This document shows, one piece after another, positions 1 through 7,644 of a stretch of DNA of 16,943 bases; the first letter of the stretch is position 1; each line of letters begins with the position of its first letter. Where the stretch lies: the NCBI GenBank assembly GCA_964435165.1, contig CAYSXY010000046.1, positions 1 through 16,943 of the forward strand. Direction: 5' to 3'. The position numbers and the translations under genes were made by a program. The DNA is from CAYSXY01 sp964435165 (GTDB lineage Bacteria > Pseudomonadota > Alphaproteobacteria > Rickettsiales > RI-342). The notes beneath the pieces were generated by a model, which ran no database searches, had not been told where the DNA came from, and saw only the letters and a list, made by a program, of their open reading frames with translations.

Positions 1-106
1 GTGGAAGGTTAGAAATAAACCATAAATATTAATTTATTCGTAAACAGGGCCTAGGTGTTTCAATAATAAAAACGCAACAATTATAATGCATTATGTGTAA
101 TAAAAG

Positions 107-141
107 GACAGTATTTACACTGTCGGGATAATGTGTAGAAT
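107..141 (+). promoter_or_regulatory. Putative promoter with overlapping operator-like dyad, protease cassette
   Basis: A -35-like TTTACA (114-119) and a -10-like TAGAAT (136-141) are separated by 16 bases and lie about 20 bases before the first start codon at 162. The inverted repeat GACAGT-N6-ACTGTC (107-124) has perfect 6-base arms and covers the -35 box, as expected for a repressor site. A second -10-like TATAAT (82-87) lies upstream inside the palindrome ATAATGCATTAT (83-94), but has only a poor -35 partner. The dyad is seen directly; its role is inferred, and no cognate repressor gene is visible in the window. Confidence 0.4.
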
Positions 142-161
142 TCAACCTATGTGAGAGCATC

Positions 162-338
162 ATGGAAAATGACATGTATACTACTGTTGAAAAAAAACCA
201 AGTCAGGAAGAGCTGCAAGAGCAAGTGGAGCAATACGAACATGCGAGCATTCCACCTTTTATTAGATGCAACAACCCATATGCTTGGCTAAATCCTGACC
301 CTAATAACAATAATGTGAAAATAACATCTGGAATATAA
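162..338 (+). CDS. Small orphan protein, 58 aa, upstream of Clp-fold protease
   Basis: An ATG at 162 opens a 58-codon frame ending in TAA at 336-338, only three bases before the ATG of the protease gene, so the two are probably cotranscribed. A purine-rich GAGAG lies a few bases upstream as a modest ribosome binding site. An in-frame stop at 129-131 and the absence of any other start codon in this frame fix the ATG. The product is acidic and Glu/Gln-rich in its first half (about residues 10-27), then has a proline/aromatic stretch (IPPFIRCNNPYAWLNP, about 30-45) and an Asn-rich tail. There is no signal peptide or membrane segment. I do not recognise the family. It could be a partner, substrate or regulator of the adjacent protease, but that is inference from position only. 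Confidence 0.5.
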   Translation: MENDMYTTVEKKPSQEELQEQVEQYEHASIPPFIRCNNPYAWLNPDPNNNNVKITSGI

Positions 339-341
339 TCA

Positions 342-1232
342 ATGCCCACTGCGGACGAAATTGTTAATGAAATCAACAATATAAATCCGTACAAAGTAGT
401 TAGAGATAAATATTTAAAGAAGCTCCACTCTAAGCGCGACCGAAATGTGATCGCCTATTATTCTGGCTGGTTAACTAAGCCAGGTACCGCTTTTACATCC
501 ATCATAGATGTTGATAAGAACGGCTTCATGAATTGCGTCAATAAGATGGATTGTAGCAAAGGGCTTGATCTTATTTTGCATTCGCCAGGAGGGGATGTCG
601 CTGCAATAGAAACGATCATTCACTACTTGAGGCAAAAATTTGGTAGTAACATTGAAACTTTTGTGCCTCAGCTTAGCATGTCAGGTGGCACAATGATGGC
701 ACTCATCGGTAATAAGATACACATGGGCAAACAATCCAATTTGGGGCCTATTGATCCGCAATATGGCGGCCGACCCGCAGTAGCCATACTCAAAGAGTTT
801 AATAAAGCGGTTGAGGAAATTTTGGAAGATGAGCGAATGGTGGCTGTTTATGCCGCCTTTCTTCAACAATTGCCGCCTGGATTTATTGAGCAATGCAGAA
901 GAGCAATGGATTGGTCAAAAAGCATAGGTAGAACTGCCCTGATGGACGGCATGTTTAAAAGAAGTAATGACAGAGAGGCACTCTCTAAGCGAATAGTTGA
1001 GGCGCTAACTACAGACGACGAAGTATTTGCACATAATCTTCATATCCATACGGATGACTTAAAAAACAAAGGCGTGAAAGTCGCCTATCTTGAAAAAGAT
1101 GATGAACTTCAAGATATCGTTTTGTCTATTCATCACGCATTTATGACTTCAGTATCCAACACCAAGGCTGCCAAACTAATAGAGTCACACCATGGCAAGG
1201 GTTTTTGTCTGGAAATAGAGCCCCCTACCTAA
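342..1232 (+). CDS. SDH-family Clp-fold serine protease
   Basis: This 296-residue protein looks like a member of the serine dehydrogenase proteinase family (SDH_sah), which shares the ClpP/crotonase fold with SppA and ClpP. The glycine-rich oxyanion segment HSPGGD is at 80-85. The probable nucleophile is Ser114 in SMSGGT, at the place of the ClpP and SppA active-site serine. The typical QSNLGPIDPQ segment follows at 131-140. There is no signal peptide or clear transmembrane helix, so it is probably cytoplasmic. The start is the ATG three bases after the 58-aa ORF; the ribosome binding site is weak (GGA about 9 bases upstream), so translation may depend on the upstream ORF. Base composition is visibly AT-richer than the sugar genes, which suggests acquisition by transfer. 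Its last 8 bases overlap a convergent reading-frame remnant. Fold and family are fairly secure; substrate and biological role are unknown. Confidence 0.85.
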   Translation: MPTADEIVNEINNINPYKVVRDKYLKKLHSKRDRNVIAYYSGWLTKPGTAFTSIIDVDKNGFMNCVNKMDCSKGLDLILHSPGGDVAAIETIIHYLRQKFGSNIETFVPQLSMSGGTMMALIGNKIHMGKQSNLGPIDPQYGGRPAVAILKEFNKAVEEILEDERMVAVYAAFLQQLPPGFIEQCRRAMDWSKSIGRTALMDGMFKRSNDREALSKRIVEALTTDDEVFAHNLHIHTDDLKNKGVKVAYLEKDDELQDIVLSIHHAFMTSVSNTKAAKLIESHHGKGFCLEIEPPT

Positions 1233-1446
1233 ACAAATCCCGCATATTGCTGACGCTGACGCGCTTTTCTTCTGCCATCCATTCTGCAACAGGCTTCCAG
1301 TTTACTCCCTCTCCGACATTATCGATGTGGGGGAAGCGTTGCCGTGCCTCGGCCTTGATGGCGCGGCGTTTATGCTCATTAGTCCAGTTTAAGTACATAT
1401 AGGTATTGTTGCGATGAATACGGAGCGTATCGCTTGCATCCGCTCT
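1225..1446 (-). pseudogene. Coding-like remnant downstream of pgmB (unassigned C-terminal tail)
   Basis: Directly after the pgmB stop codon the same frame stays open for 73 codons, ending in TAG at 1225-1227. The predicted peptide looks like real protein: a charged helix (NEHKRRAIKAEARQRFPHI) and then a tryptophan-containing end (NWKPVAEWMAEEKR). Its base composition matches the sugar genes rather than the AT-rich protease gene. The only usual start is an ATG at 1396-1398, giving 57 residues, and it has no Shine-Dalgarno sequence. I therefore favour the 3' end of a disrupted gene, perhaps cut when the protease cassette arrived or by deletion after pgmB. A genuine small gene, or chance, is possible. 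The family is not recognised. Confidence 0.35.
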
Positions 1447-2124
1447 TCACGCAGAATGCGCTCTCACCTCTTCAAACAACGGCAAGAGCGACGCGACATC
1501 AGGGTAGATGAGTTCGGCTGCTTTTAGCTGCTCAGGGTCGCCGATACCAATAGCTGGCATGCCTGCCGCGTGGATGGCCACAATGCCTGCTGCCGCGTCT
1601 TCCACACCAATGGCTTTCTCCGGCGCAATACCAAGGCCTTCCGCTGCCTGAAGAAAGATATCCGGTGCCGGTTTGCTGTGGGCCACACGGTTGGCATCGG
1701 CAATAAAATCCAACTGGTCGGTAATGGCTAATTTGCCGACCACAAAATCTGCATTGCGGCTGGCAGACGCCAACCCCGTTTTAAAGCCCTGACGCTTGAG
1801 GAGTGAAAATAATGGCAACACGCCAGGAAACAGATCATCCGGTGAAATGCTGGCAATAGCCTCTTTATAATCATCGTTCTTTTGCGTCATAAAAGTTGCT
1901 TTTTCCTCATCCGAATAGGTGCGCTCAGACTTCTCAAGAATAATATCTAATGACTCCGCACGGCTGACACCTTTCAGCCGTTCATTATCCTGCTCATCGA
2001 ACGGAATGCCCAAGCGGTCAGCCAGTTTTTTCCATGCGTTGAAATGGTACAGTGCCGTATCGGTCAGCACCCCATCCAAATCAAAAATCACGGCGTCATA
2101 ACGGGAAATATCAATGGTGCTCAT
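1447..2124 (-). CDS. pgmB: Beta-phosphoglucomutase (HAD superfamily)
   Basis: This 225-residue HAD hydrolase-fold enzyme interconverts beta-glucose-1-phosphate and glucose-6-phosphate in the cytoplasm. The catalytic motif FDLDGVLTDT lies near the N-terminus, with the nucleophile Asp15 and acid/base Asp17. The second HAD motif is in GLASASRNAD, the conserved lysine is in HSKPAPD, and the acidic metal-binding motif is GVEDAAAG. The length is normal for the family. I chose the ATG at 2124 because it has AAGGAG 8 bases upstream; a GTG three codons earlier would overlap that ribosome binding site. The ATG overlaps the stop of the GH65 gene as ATGA, so the two are translationally coupled. A GH65 phosphorylase releases exactly this enzyme's beta-anomer substrate, which supports the specific name over other HAD mutases. 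Confidence 0.93.
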   Translation of the reverse strand: MSTIDISRYDAVIFDLDGVLTDTALYHFNAWKKLADRLGIPFDEQDNERLKGVSRAESLDIILEKSERTYSDEEKATFMTQKNDDYKEAIASISPDDLFPGVLPLFSLLKRQGFKTGLASASRNADFVVGKLAITDQLDFIADANRVAHSKPAPDIFLQAAEGLGIAPEKAIGVEDAAAGIVAIHAAGMPAIGIGDPEQLKAAELIYPDVASLLPLFEEVRAHSA

Positions 2125-4484
2125 GCGGCGCACTCCTTTTGGTCTAATGAACAGGAAACTGGCGGTTTGTTAGCATCAAGCGTGATGGCTTGGTCATGAT
2201 GCAGAATCGTCAACGGCTCACCCTGCACGAGGCGATAGACCACCTCAGAGCTGTTGACGCTAACACGCAGATGACGATCCTGAAAACGCAGGTTGAACTG
2301 ATAGCTCCGCCATTGCTCGGGCAGGAGAGGGGTGAACTGTAGGTGATCACCTTGCTCACGCATGCCGCCAAAGCCACTAACAATACATTGCCAGCTCCCG
2401 GCCATGCAGGCTGTGTGGATGCCATATGCAGTATTCGCATGGTGGTTATCAATATCCATCCGTGCTGAATCCTCAAAGAAATGATAGGCGCGCCCTATAT
2501 TACCAGCCCAGGCATTGGCGATGCTGTAAATACAGCTGGATAGGGTGGAGTCAAAGGTGGTAATCGGCTCATAAAAGGCAAGATTGCGGGTGAGCTGCGC
2601 CAGGCTGAATTTTTCCTGCAGCAGAACCATGGCCAGCATCACGTCGGCCTGTTTGAGCATTTGGTGGCGGTAAATCACCAGCGGATGAAAATGCATCAGT
2701 AAAGGGTATTTGTCGGCTGGCGTGTTGTCAAAATCCCACTTCGGCTTGTCGAGGAAGCTATCATCCTGTGGGTTGATGCCTATCGCGTCATCATAACCCA
2801 GATACATCTTCTCAGCCGCCTGCTGCCACATGGCCAGTTCATCATCCTGCAACGACAGGGATTGTTTCACGCTGGCATAGCGCTTGGGGTGCTCCTGTGC
2901 CATGCGCTCAGCAACAGCGCACGCATACTGCAAATGCTCCTGCGCCATGGCGTTGGTGTAGAAGTTATTATCCACAATGGCGGTATATTCATCCGGCCCG
3001 GTGACACCATGAATGGTAAATTGTCCATCGCGTCGTGGGTTAAAATGCCCAATACCCATCCAGATACGTGCGGTTTCCCATAGCATTTCGGCACCATATT
3101 CCCACAGAAACGCCTCATCACCCGTGCGTTCCACATAGCGCTTAATGGCGAAAGCGATCGCAGCGTTAATGTGATATTGCGCGGTGCCGGCCGGAAAGTA
3201 CGCAGAACATTCATCGCCACTGATGGTACGCCATGCATAAAGCGCCCCATGCCGATGCCCCATTTGCGTTGCCCGGCGGCGAGAGGCATCAAGCAGGCCG
3301 TAGCGATATTCCATCAAGGCACGGGCAATGGCAGGCTGGGTGTGAATGAAGAACGGCATCATGTAAATTTCCGTATCCCAGAAATAATGCCCGTCATAGC
3401 CAGGGCCGGTGAGGCCTTTGGCGGCGATATTACTGTGACCGTTACGACCGGCCGACTGGAACAAATGCAGCATGCTGAAGCGTATGCCCTGTTGCAAGGC
3501 AGGTGCGCCTTCAATTTCAATATCCGCGCTGTGCCAGAACTGTTGCATATGCTCGGCCTGCTTCGCAGCCAGCGCATCCCAACCAATGGATGCCGCATTT
3601 TCCAGCGAGAGTAACGCCGCTTTTTGTAACGTCTCTTCTTCTCCTTTATCACCATGATGGTAAGCGACGAATTTATAAAGCGTTGCTTTTTCACCCGGCC
3701 TGATGCTCATCAAACAGCGCTGTCCAATACAGCTTTCCTTCTCCAGTCGAGTGACCTCAACATCATGTCCAATGAGCTGATTGGTTTGGGCGCTACAGAC
3801 GGAAAAGGCATCGCCTTTCACATGGTGTATGAAAAAAGCGTGAGAGTCAGTCACTTCTTTAGAGGCCAACTGCAACGCTTCGGTGACGGATAAATGTCCG
3901 ATCCGTGGGTCATCCGGGTCATACTCGCCTGCACCATAGGCAGCATCCAGGCAGGACTCCAAAATCAGCTCACCTTCAAAATCAAGCGATTCCACATCAT
4001 AGCGCACGGCCAGTACATGCTGCTGTTCCAGCGAGACAAAACGCTGTGAGCTTATCCGCAAATAGCTGCCTGAATTGAGTTTCCACACCAGTTCACGGTG
4101 TAAGATGCCAGTTTCAAAGTCTAGGTAGCGCTCATATTCTGTCAGCTTACTATCGCCGGGCAGGAATCGCTCACCTGCGGCCTGAATACGGATGTCTTTA
4201 CCATTGGGCACCTGTAGCATTTTGTCGTTATGTGTCGCAAAGCCATAGGCGTTTTCTTCATAATGAATGGGTGTTTTGACATACACACCGTTGAGGTACG
4301 TTCCCTCGCAACTATTGCCCGAGATCGCGTATCCTTCTTCATGGGTGCCACGGGTGCCGATATAGCCATTGCCCTGAGCCAGCAATGATTCCGTCAGGGC
4401 CGTATACCCATCGCGGAGTGACGGCTCCGCCAGCTTCCACGGGTCTATGGGAAATAAATAATCCTGTTGCGCCTCGGTCTTCAT
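2121..4484 (-). CDS. GH65 disaccharide phosphorylase (maltose/trehalose type)
   Basis: This 787-residue inverting glycoside phosphorylase is predicted to cleave an alpha-glucosyl disaccharide with phosphate into glucose and beta-glucose-1-phosphate. GH65 hallmarks appear in order: GYDGHYFWDTEIYMMPFF in the (alpha/alpha)6 barrel (about residues 362-379), the general acid Glu499 in VTGPDEYTAIVDNN, the LKQADVMLA segment (about 610-618), and HTACMAGSWQ with GFGGMR (about 690-708). A C-terminal beta domain follows. No signal peptide is seen, so it acts in the cytoplasm on imported sugar. Start: the ATG at 4484 has GGA about 5 bases upstream; a GTG at 4493 would add three residues but lacks a site. 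The downstream pgmB overlaps it by 4 bases. The SAYFPAGTAQYHI region fits maltose or trehalose phosphorylase better than kojibiose phosphorylase as I remember the families, but motif reading cannot settle the substrate. Confidence 0.9.
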   Translation of the reverse strand: MKTEAQQDYLFPIDPWKLAEPSLRDGYTALTESLLAQGNGYIGTRGTHEEGYAISGNSCEGTYLNGVYVKTPIHYEENAYGFATHNDKMLQVPNGKDIRIQAAGERFLPGDSKLTEYERYLDFETGILHRELVWKLNSGSYLRISSQRFVSLEQQHVLAVRYDVESLDFEGELILESCLDAAYGAGEYDPDDPRIGHLSVTEALQLASKEVTDSHAFFIHHVKGDAFSVCSAQTNQLIGHDVEVTRLEKESCIGQRCLMSIRPGEKATLYKFVAYHHGDKGEEETLQKAALLSLENAASIGWDALAAKQAEHMQQFWHSADIEIEGAPALQQGIRFSMLHLFQSAGRNGHSNIAAKGLTGPGYDGHYFWDTEIYMMPFFIHTQPAIARALMEYRYGLLDASRRRATQMGHRHGALYAWRTISGDECSAYFPAGTAQYHINAAIAFAIKRYVERTGDEAFLWEYGAEMLWETARIWMGIGHFNPRRDGQFTIHGVTGPDEYTAIVDNNFYTNAMAQEHLQYACAVAERMAQEHPKRYASVKQSLSLQDDELAMWQQAAEKMYLGYDDAIGINPQDDSFLDKPKWDFDNTPADKYPLLMHFHPLVIYRHQMLKQADVMLAMVLLQEKFSLAQLTRNLAFYEPITTFDSTLSSCIYSIANAWAGNIGRAYHFFEDSARMDIDNHHANTAYGIHTACMAGSWQCIVSGFGGMREQGDHLQFTPLLPEQWRSYQFNLRFQDRHLRVSVNSSEVVYRLVQGEPLTILHHDQAITLDANKPPVSCSLDQKECAA

Positions 4485-4524
4485 AGATTCCACGCCGTTT
4501 TATTATCATTAATAGAGCGGCCTA

Positions 4525-4552
4525 GTATTAGCGCAGTTGCATTCGAATGCAA
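4525..4552 (-). promoter_or_regulatory. Putative promoter of GH65-pgmB operon
   Basis: Reading leftward, TTGCAT (4552-4547) and TAATAC (4530-4525) are spaced by 16 bases and lie about 40 bases before the GH65 start. The -35 element forms one half of the perfect palindrome at 4537-4552, so a protein bound there would block this promoter. The elements are seen in the sequence; promoter function is inferred. Confidence 0.4.
4537..4552. promoter_or_regulatory. Perfect 16-bp palindrome, LacI-family-type operator
   Basis: TTGCATTCGAATGCAA is its own reverse complement, has a central CG, and sits in the 110-base gap between the divergent GH65 gene and the MFS transporter gene. Even-length palindromes centred on CG are the usual operator form of LacI-family sugar repressors. 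The site is placed to control both directions. No LacI-type regulator gene is in the window, and I found no second perfect copy, including upstream of zwf. Confidence 0.6.
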
Positions 4553-4594
4553 TGAAGATAGGATGCGTTTATCACGAGGATAGCGAGAAACACT

Positions 4595-5887
4595 ATGAGC
4601 CAGACATTACGCATCAAACTATCGCTCTACCTGACCTATTTTGTGTTCGCCATTTTGCTCAATAGTGTGGGCACCGTTATTTTGCAGGTGATCCATTTTT
4701 ATGATGTCAGCAAACCGGCGGCGAGTGTGCTGGAGGGATTCAAGGACCTGCCCATCGCCATTGTCTCATTTCTGGTAGCATCCTTTCTTCCTCGGCTGGG
4801 GTTTCGTAACGCCATGGTGATTGGCCTCAGTCTGGTGACACTGGCCTGCATTGCCATGCCGCTTGTCCCAACCTTCTGGACCACTAAAATACTCTTCCTC
4901 ATTGTCGGTAGCTCGTTCGCATTGGTGAAAGTGTCCGTTTATGCCGTGATTGGCCAGATTGCCGAAGGCAAGCGCGCCCATGCCAGCACCATGAACACCA
5001 TCGAAGGTATCTTCATGGTGGGGGTGCTCTTTGGCTATTGGCTGTTTGGTTATTTTATTGACCCAGACCAACCGGATTCACCTGCATGGCTGGATGCGTA
5101 TTGGCTGATCGCAGGCATCTGCATTGCCAACATCCTCTTGCTGCTTTCCACCCCCTTTCACGCATCGCCCCCGACCCATGAGGATGGAGGGCTGCGCGAT
5201 GATTTTGTCGATATGCTCAAGCTCATGGTGCGCCCATTAGTCTTTGTGTTCGTCTTATCCGCTTTTATGTATGTGCTGATCGAACAAGGCATTGGCACCT
5301 GGCTGCCCACCTTCAATAATGAAGTGCTAAAACTGCCGACCGATATGAGTGTCCAGGTCACGAGCATTTTCGCTGCGACCCTCGCCATTGGCAGGCTGTC
5401 AGCAGGCGTAGTGATGCGGCGCATTGCCTGGTATCCATTCCTCAACGGCTGCATCATTGCGCTGGCCGCATTGATATTGCTCTCTCTGCCGCTCACGCAG
5501 GGTGTAGAGGCTAATCCCGATATTGACTGGTTCAGCGCGCCCATCGCAGCCTATATCTTCCCACTGATTGGGCTGTTCATGGCGCCGATATACCCTGCCA
5601 TCAACTCGGTCATGCTCAGCGCTCTGCCTACTCGCCAGCATGCCGCCATGACCGGCCTGATCGTTATCTTTTCCGCACTAGGCGGTACCACCGGTTCCAT
5701 CATCACCGGCTATATCTTCAGTGTGTTTGACGGGCAGACGGCTTTTTATTTCTCCCTGCTGCCGGTGACGATTATCCTGATCGCCTTATTTTTCTTCAAA
5801 CGCGAGACGGACAAGATGGCCGCTGCCGAAGAGCACCCTGACCTCCCACCAGAAGCAGAAGACCCATCACCCGTGGAGTTTCGCTAA
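4595..5887 (+). CDS. MFS sugar transporter
   Basis: This 430-residue integral membrane protein has about 12 hydrophobic helices, e.g. about 9-33, 49-67, 72-90, 98-120, 135-155 and 168-186. A hydrophilic central loop (about 187-212) separates it from a second half of six helices. A short acidic, proline-rich cytoplasmic tail follows (about the last 25 residues). The layout is that of the major facilitator superfamily, perhaps close to the FHS-type sugar symporters. Diverging from the GH65 phosphorylase gene across an operator-like palindrome, it is the likely importer of the disaccharide, probably by proton symport. The start ATG has a weak GAGA-type ribosome binding site. The gene ends 34 bases before the convergent oxidoreductase gene, with no clear terminator hairpin between them. 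Family is secure; substrate is inferred from context. Confidence 0.85.
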   Translation: MSQTLRIKLSLYLTYFVFAILLNSVGTVILQVIHFYDVSKPAASVLEGFKDLPIAIVSFLVASFLPRLGFRNAMVIGLSLVTLACIAMPLVPTFWTTKILFLIVGSSFALVKVSVYAVIGQIAEGKRAHASTMNTIEGIFMVGVLFGYWLFGYFIDPDQPDSPAWLDAYWLIAGICIANILLLLSTPFHASPPTHEDGGLRDDFVDMLKLMVRPLVFVFVLSAFMYVLIEQGIGTWLPTFNNEVLKLPTDMSVQVTSIFAATLAIGRLSAGVVMRRIAWYPFLNGCIIALAALILLSLPLTQGVEANPDIDWFSAPIAAYIFPLIGLFMAPIYPAINSVMLSALPTRQHAAMTGLIVIFSALGGTTGSIITGYIFSVFDGQTAFYFSLLPVTIILIALFFFKRETDKMAAAEEHPDLPPEAEDPSPVEFR

Positions 5888-5921
5888 GTCGAATAGTAAT
5901 CGGTTGGCAGAGTGTAGTGCT

Positions 5922-6944
5922 TCACCCATCCATCATGGTGAGAATCGTACGCACCACTGCATTACTCTCCTCTAGCGTAGGGTAGGGTTGATAGTCCATA
6001 CCCAGCATGTGGCGGTAGCTTTGACGTAATATCTCAATATAGCCTTCAAGCCAGCCCACCCCATGAAACGCCGGTTGCTGACTCCCCATAGCATTGGTAC
6101 TCCGATAGAGGATGGAGCGCTCCGCTCCGCGGCCCAGTTGAATCTGGTCCGGTTCCATCAAGCGCCATTGAGCCGTGCCTTTCTCGCCAAGAACGGTGAT
6201 AACAAAATCATTCCTCGCGCCATGAACCATATTGCTCACCGAGCCACATACATAGATGCCACTGGGCGATTGAAATTGATAATGGATATAGGCATCATCA
6301 TCCCCGCGACCGTCGCGCAACCTGTCGTGATGGGAGGAGGTCAAGTGTAATGGCTCACCTGCCAGAAACGTCGCCGCATCAAGCCAGTGCGTGCCGAGCC
6401 CAAGGCTAACGCCATACTCCCCCGTCAACGCTTTATCATTCACCCATTCACGCTTCGTTCCGCTACTGGCGGAGGATAAGTGACGCACTTTTGAGGCTTG
6501 CCACAATAAGCCTTCAATCGCACAGATGCGCCCTAACTCTCCCGCCTGAATGAGTGAGCGTAGATGTTGAATGCCCCATAGCTGGCGGTAGACATGCAAG
6601 ACGGCAATGGGAGTATCATTTTTTGGGCATACTGCTTCTAACTGCAACAATTGCTCCATATCAGTGCTGGTGGGTTTTTCACAGACAATCAGACCATAGC
6701 CTGACTCCAACCCCTCCAGTAATCGCGCGGTATGAAGCCCGGAAGGATTGGCAATACACAGAGCCGTATGTTTATTGGGCTGCAAGCTCTTGAGTGCAGC
6801 ATCGCGTGGTATGTGCATCACATCACCCAAGGGCAAATCATTGTCCGTGATGTGCAATATTGCCAATGCTTTGGCGATAGCCTTACCTGCGAGGCCGGAG
6901 CCTAATATATGCGTATTAATCGGCGTGGGTGCATTATCAGGCAT
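5922..6944 (-). CDS. Gfo/Idh/MocA-family oxidoreductase
   Basis: This 340-residue protein is predicted to be an NAD(P)-dependent sugar or cyclitol dehydrogenase. The dinucleotide-binding loop is GSGLAG (15-20). The family signature EKP is at 89-91, with the catalytic Lys90, and a GTHWLD motif at 185-190 supplies the usual His and Asp of the active site. It is the last gene of the leftward ED operon, 64 bases after eda, and has no strong Shine-Dalgarno sequence. Its place suggests oxidation of glucose, galactose or a related sugar feeding the ED route, or handling of a side product; neither can be read from the sequence. Family assignment is firm, substrate unknown. Confidence 0.82.
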   Translation of the reverse strand: MPDNAPTPINTHILGSGLAGKAIAKALAILHITDNDLPLGDVMHIPRDAALKSLQPNKHTALCIANPSGLHTARLLEGLESGYGLIVCEKPTSTDMEQLLQLEAVCPKNDTPIAVLHVYRQLWGIQHLRSLIQAGELGRICAIEGLLWQASKVRHLSSASSGTKREWVNDKALTGEYGVSLGLGTHWLDAATFLAGEPLHLTSSHHDRLRDGRGDDDAYIHYQFQSPSGIYVCGSVSNMVHGARNDFVITVLGEKGTAQWRLMEPDQIQLGRGAERSILYRSTNAMGSQQPAFHGVGWLEGYIEILRQSYRHMLGMDYQPYPTLEESNAVVRTILTMMDG

Positions 6945-6952
6945 AATCTATC

Positions 6953-6992
6953 GGCGCCGTTGTTTTATAAATGGATTGTGAGGAACGGTGCC
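6953..6992. other. Intercistronic inverted repeat between eda and oxidoreductase gene
   Basis: GGCGCCGTT (6953-6961) and AACGGTGCC (6984-6992) form 9-base arms around a 22-base loop. In the operon transcript one position is an A-C mismatch, so the helix there is imperfect; on the + strand it would be a G-U pair. No T-run follows, so it is not a standard terminator. It could be a processing or stability element separating eda from the last gene, or chance. Confidence 0.25.
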
Positions 6993-7008
6993 ACCACAGA
7001 GCATGAAA

Positions 7009-7644
7009 TTAAAGGCCAGCCACGCTCTTTTGGGCAATACGCGTAATCTCGTGCCAGTCTCCATCTGCAAGCGCTTGTTTCGGTGTCAGCCAGGAGCCAC
7101 CAACGCACACCACATTGGGCAGGCTGAGATACTCCGTCATATTGTCGGGCGAGACACCGCCGGTTGGGCAGAACTGTACATCACCAAAAACGCTGGCATA
7201 ATGTTTCAGCATTGATTGGCCACCAAAGCCGCCAGCCGGAAAAAATTTGAGAAAATGCTGACCATGTGCCTGCGCCTGAATGATTTCAGACGGCGTCACA
7301 ACCCCCGGCAAATATACGACATCCTGCTTCTGCGCTGCACGCAACAACTCTGGCGTCGTACCGGGGCTGACCACAAATGCGGCGCCTGCATCACACACTT
7401 GCTGCATCTGCTCGGTAGTGGTCACCGTGCCAGCACCCAGTTGAATCGGCAGGTTGGCGTTGGCGATGGCTTTGATACCAGCCAGACCTGCGTCCGTTCG
7501 TAGCGTCACTTCAATCGCCTGAATGCCACCGGCAAGGAGTGCTTCGGCAAGTGGCACGGCCTGCTCTGCTTGCTGCAAGGTAACAACGGGAATGATGGGG
7601 GCAGCGGCGAGTGACCGGGTGAAATTATCTATGCGATTGGTCAT
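7009..7644 (-). CDS. eda: KDPG aldolase (2-keto-3-deoxy-6-phosphogluconate aldolase)
   Basis: This 211-residue class I aldolase carries out the last ED step, splitting KDPG into pyruvate and glyceraldehyde-3-phosphate. The general acid/base Glu45 is in AIEVTLRT and the Schiff-base Lys133 is in FLKFFPA, both at the numbering known for the E. coli enzyme. The phosphate-binding glycines are in CPTGGV and VGGSWL. The frame continues 24 codons further upstream, but the ATG at 7644 is the real start: it has AGGAGG a few bases before it and overlaps the glk stop codon as ATGA, which implies translational coupling. Length is typical of the family. Confidence 0.96.
   Translation of the reverse strand: MTNRIDNFTRSLAAAPIIPVVTLQQAEQAVPLAEALLAGGIQAIEVTLRTDAGLAGIKAIANANLPIQLGAGTVTTTEQMQQVCDAGAAFVVSPGTTPELLRAAQKQDVVYLPGVVTPSEIIQAQAHGQHFLKFFPAGGFGGQSMLKHYASVFGDVQFCPTGGVSPDNMTEYLSLPNVVCVGGSWLTPKQALADGDWHEITRIAQKSVAGL

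Noticed and set aside
1..160. Possible tRNA or attachment site at the left edge, next to the AT-rich cassette
   Set aside because: No cloverleaf, no recognisable tRNA 3' end and no matching direct repeat on the other side of the cassette could be found by eye.
2867..3292. 141-codon - strand frame inside the GH65 gene
   Set aside because: Out-of-frame shadow of a gene whose own frame has clear family motifs.
5888..5921. Terminator between the convergent transporter and oxidoreductase genes
   Set aside because: No GC-rich stem followed by a T-run is visible in the 34 bases.
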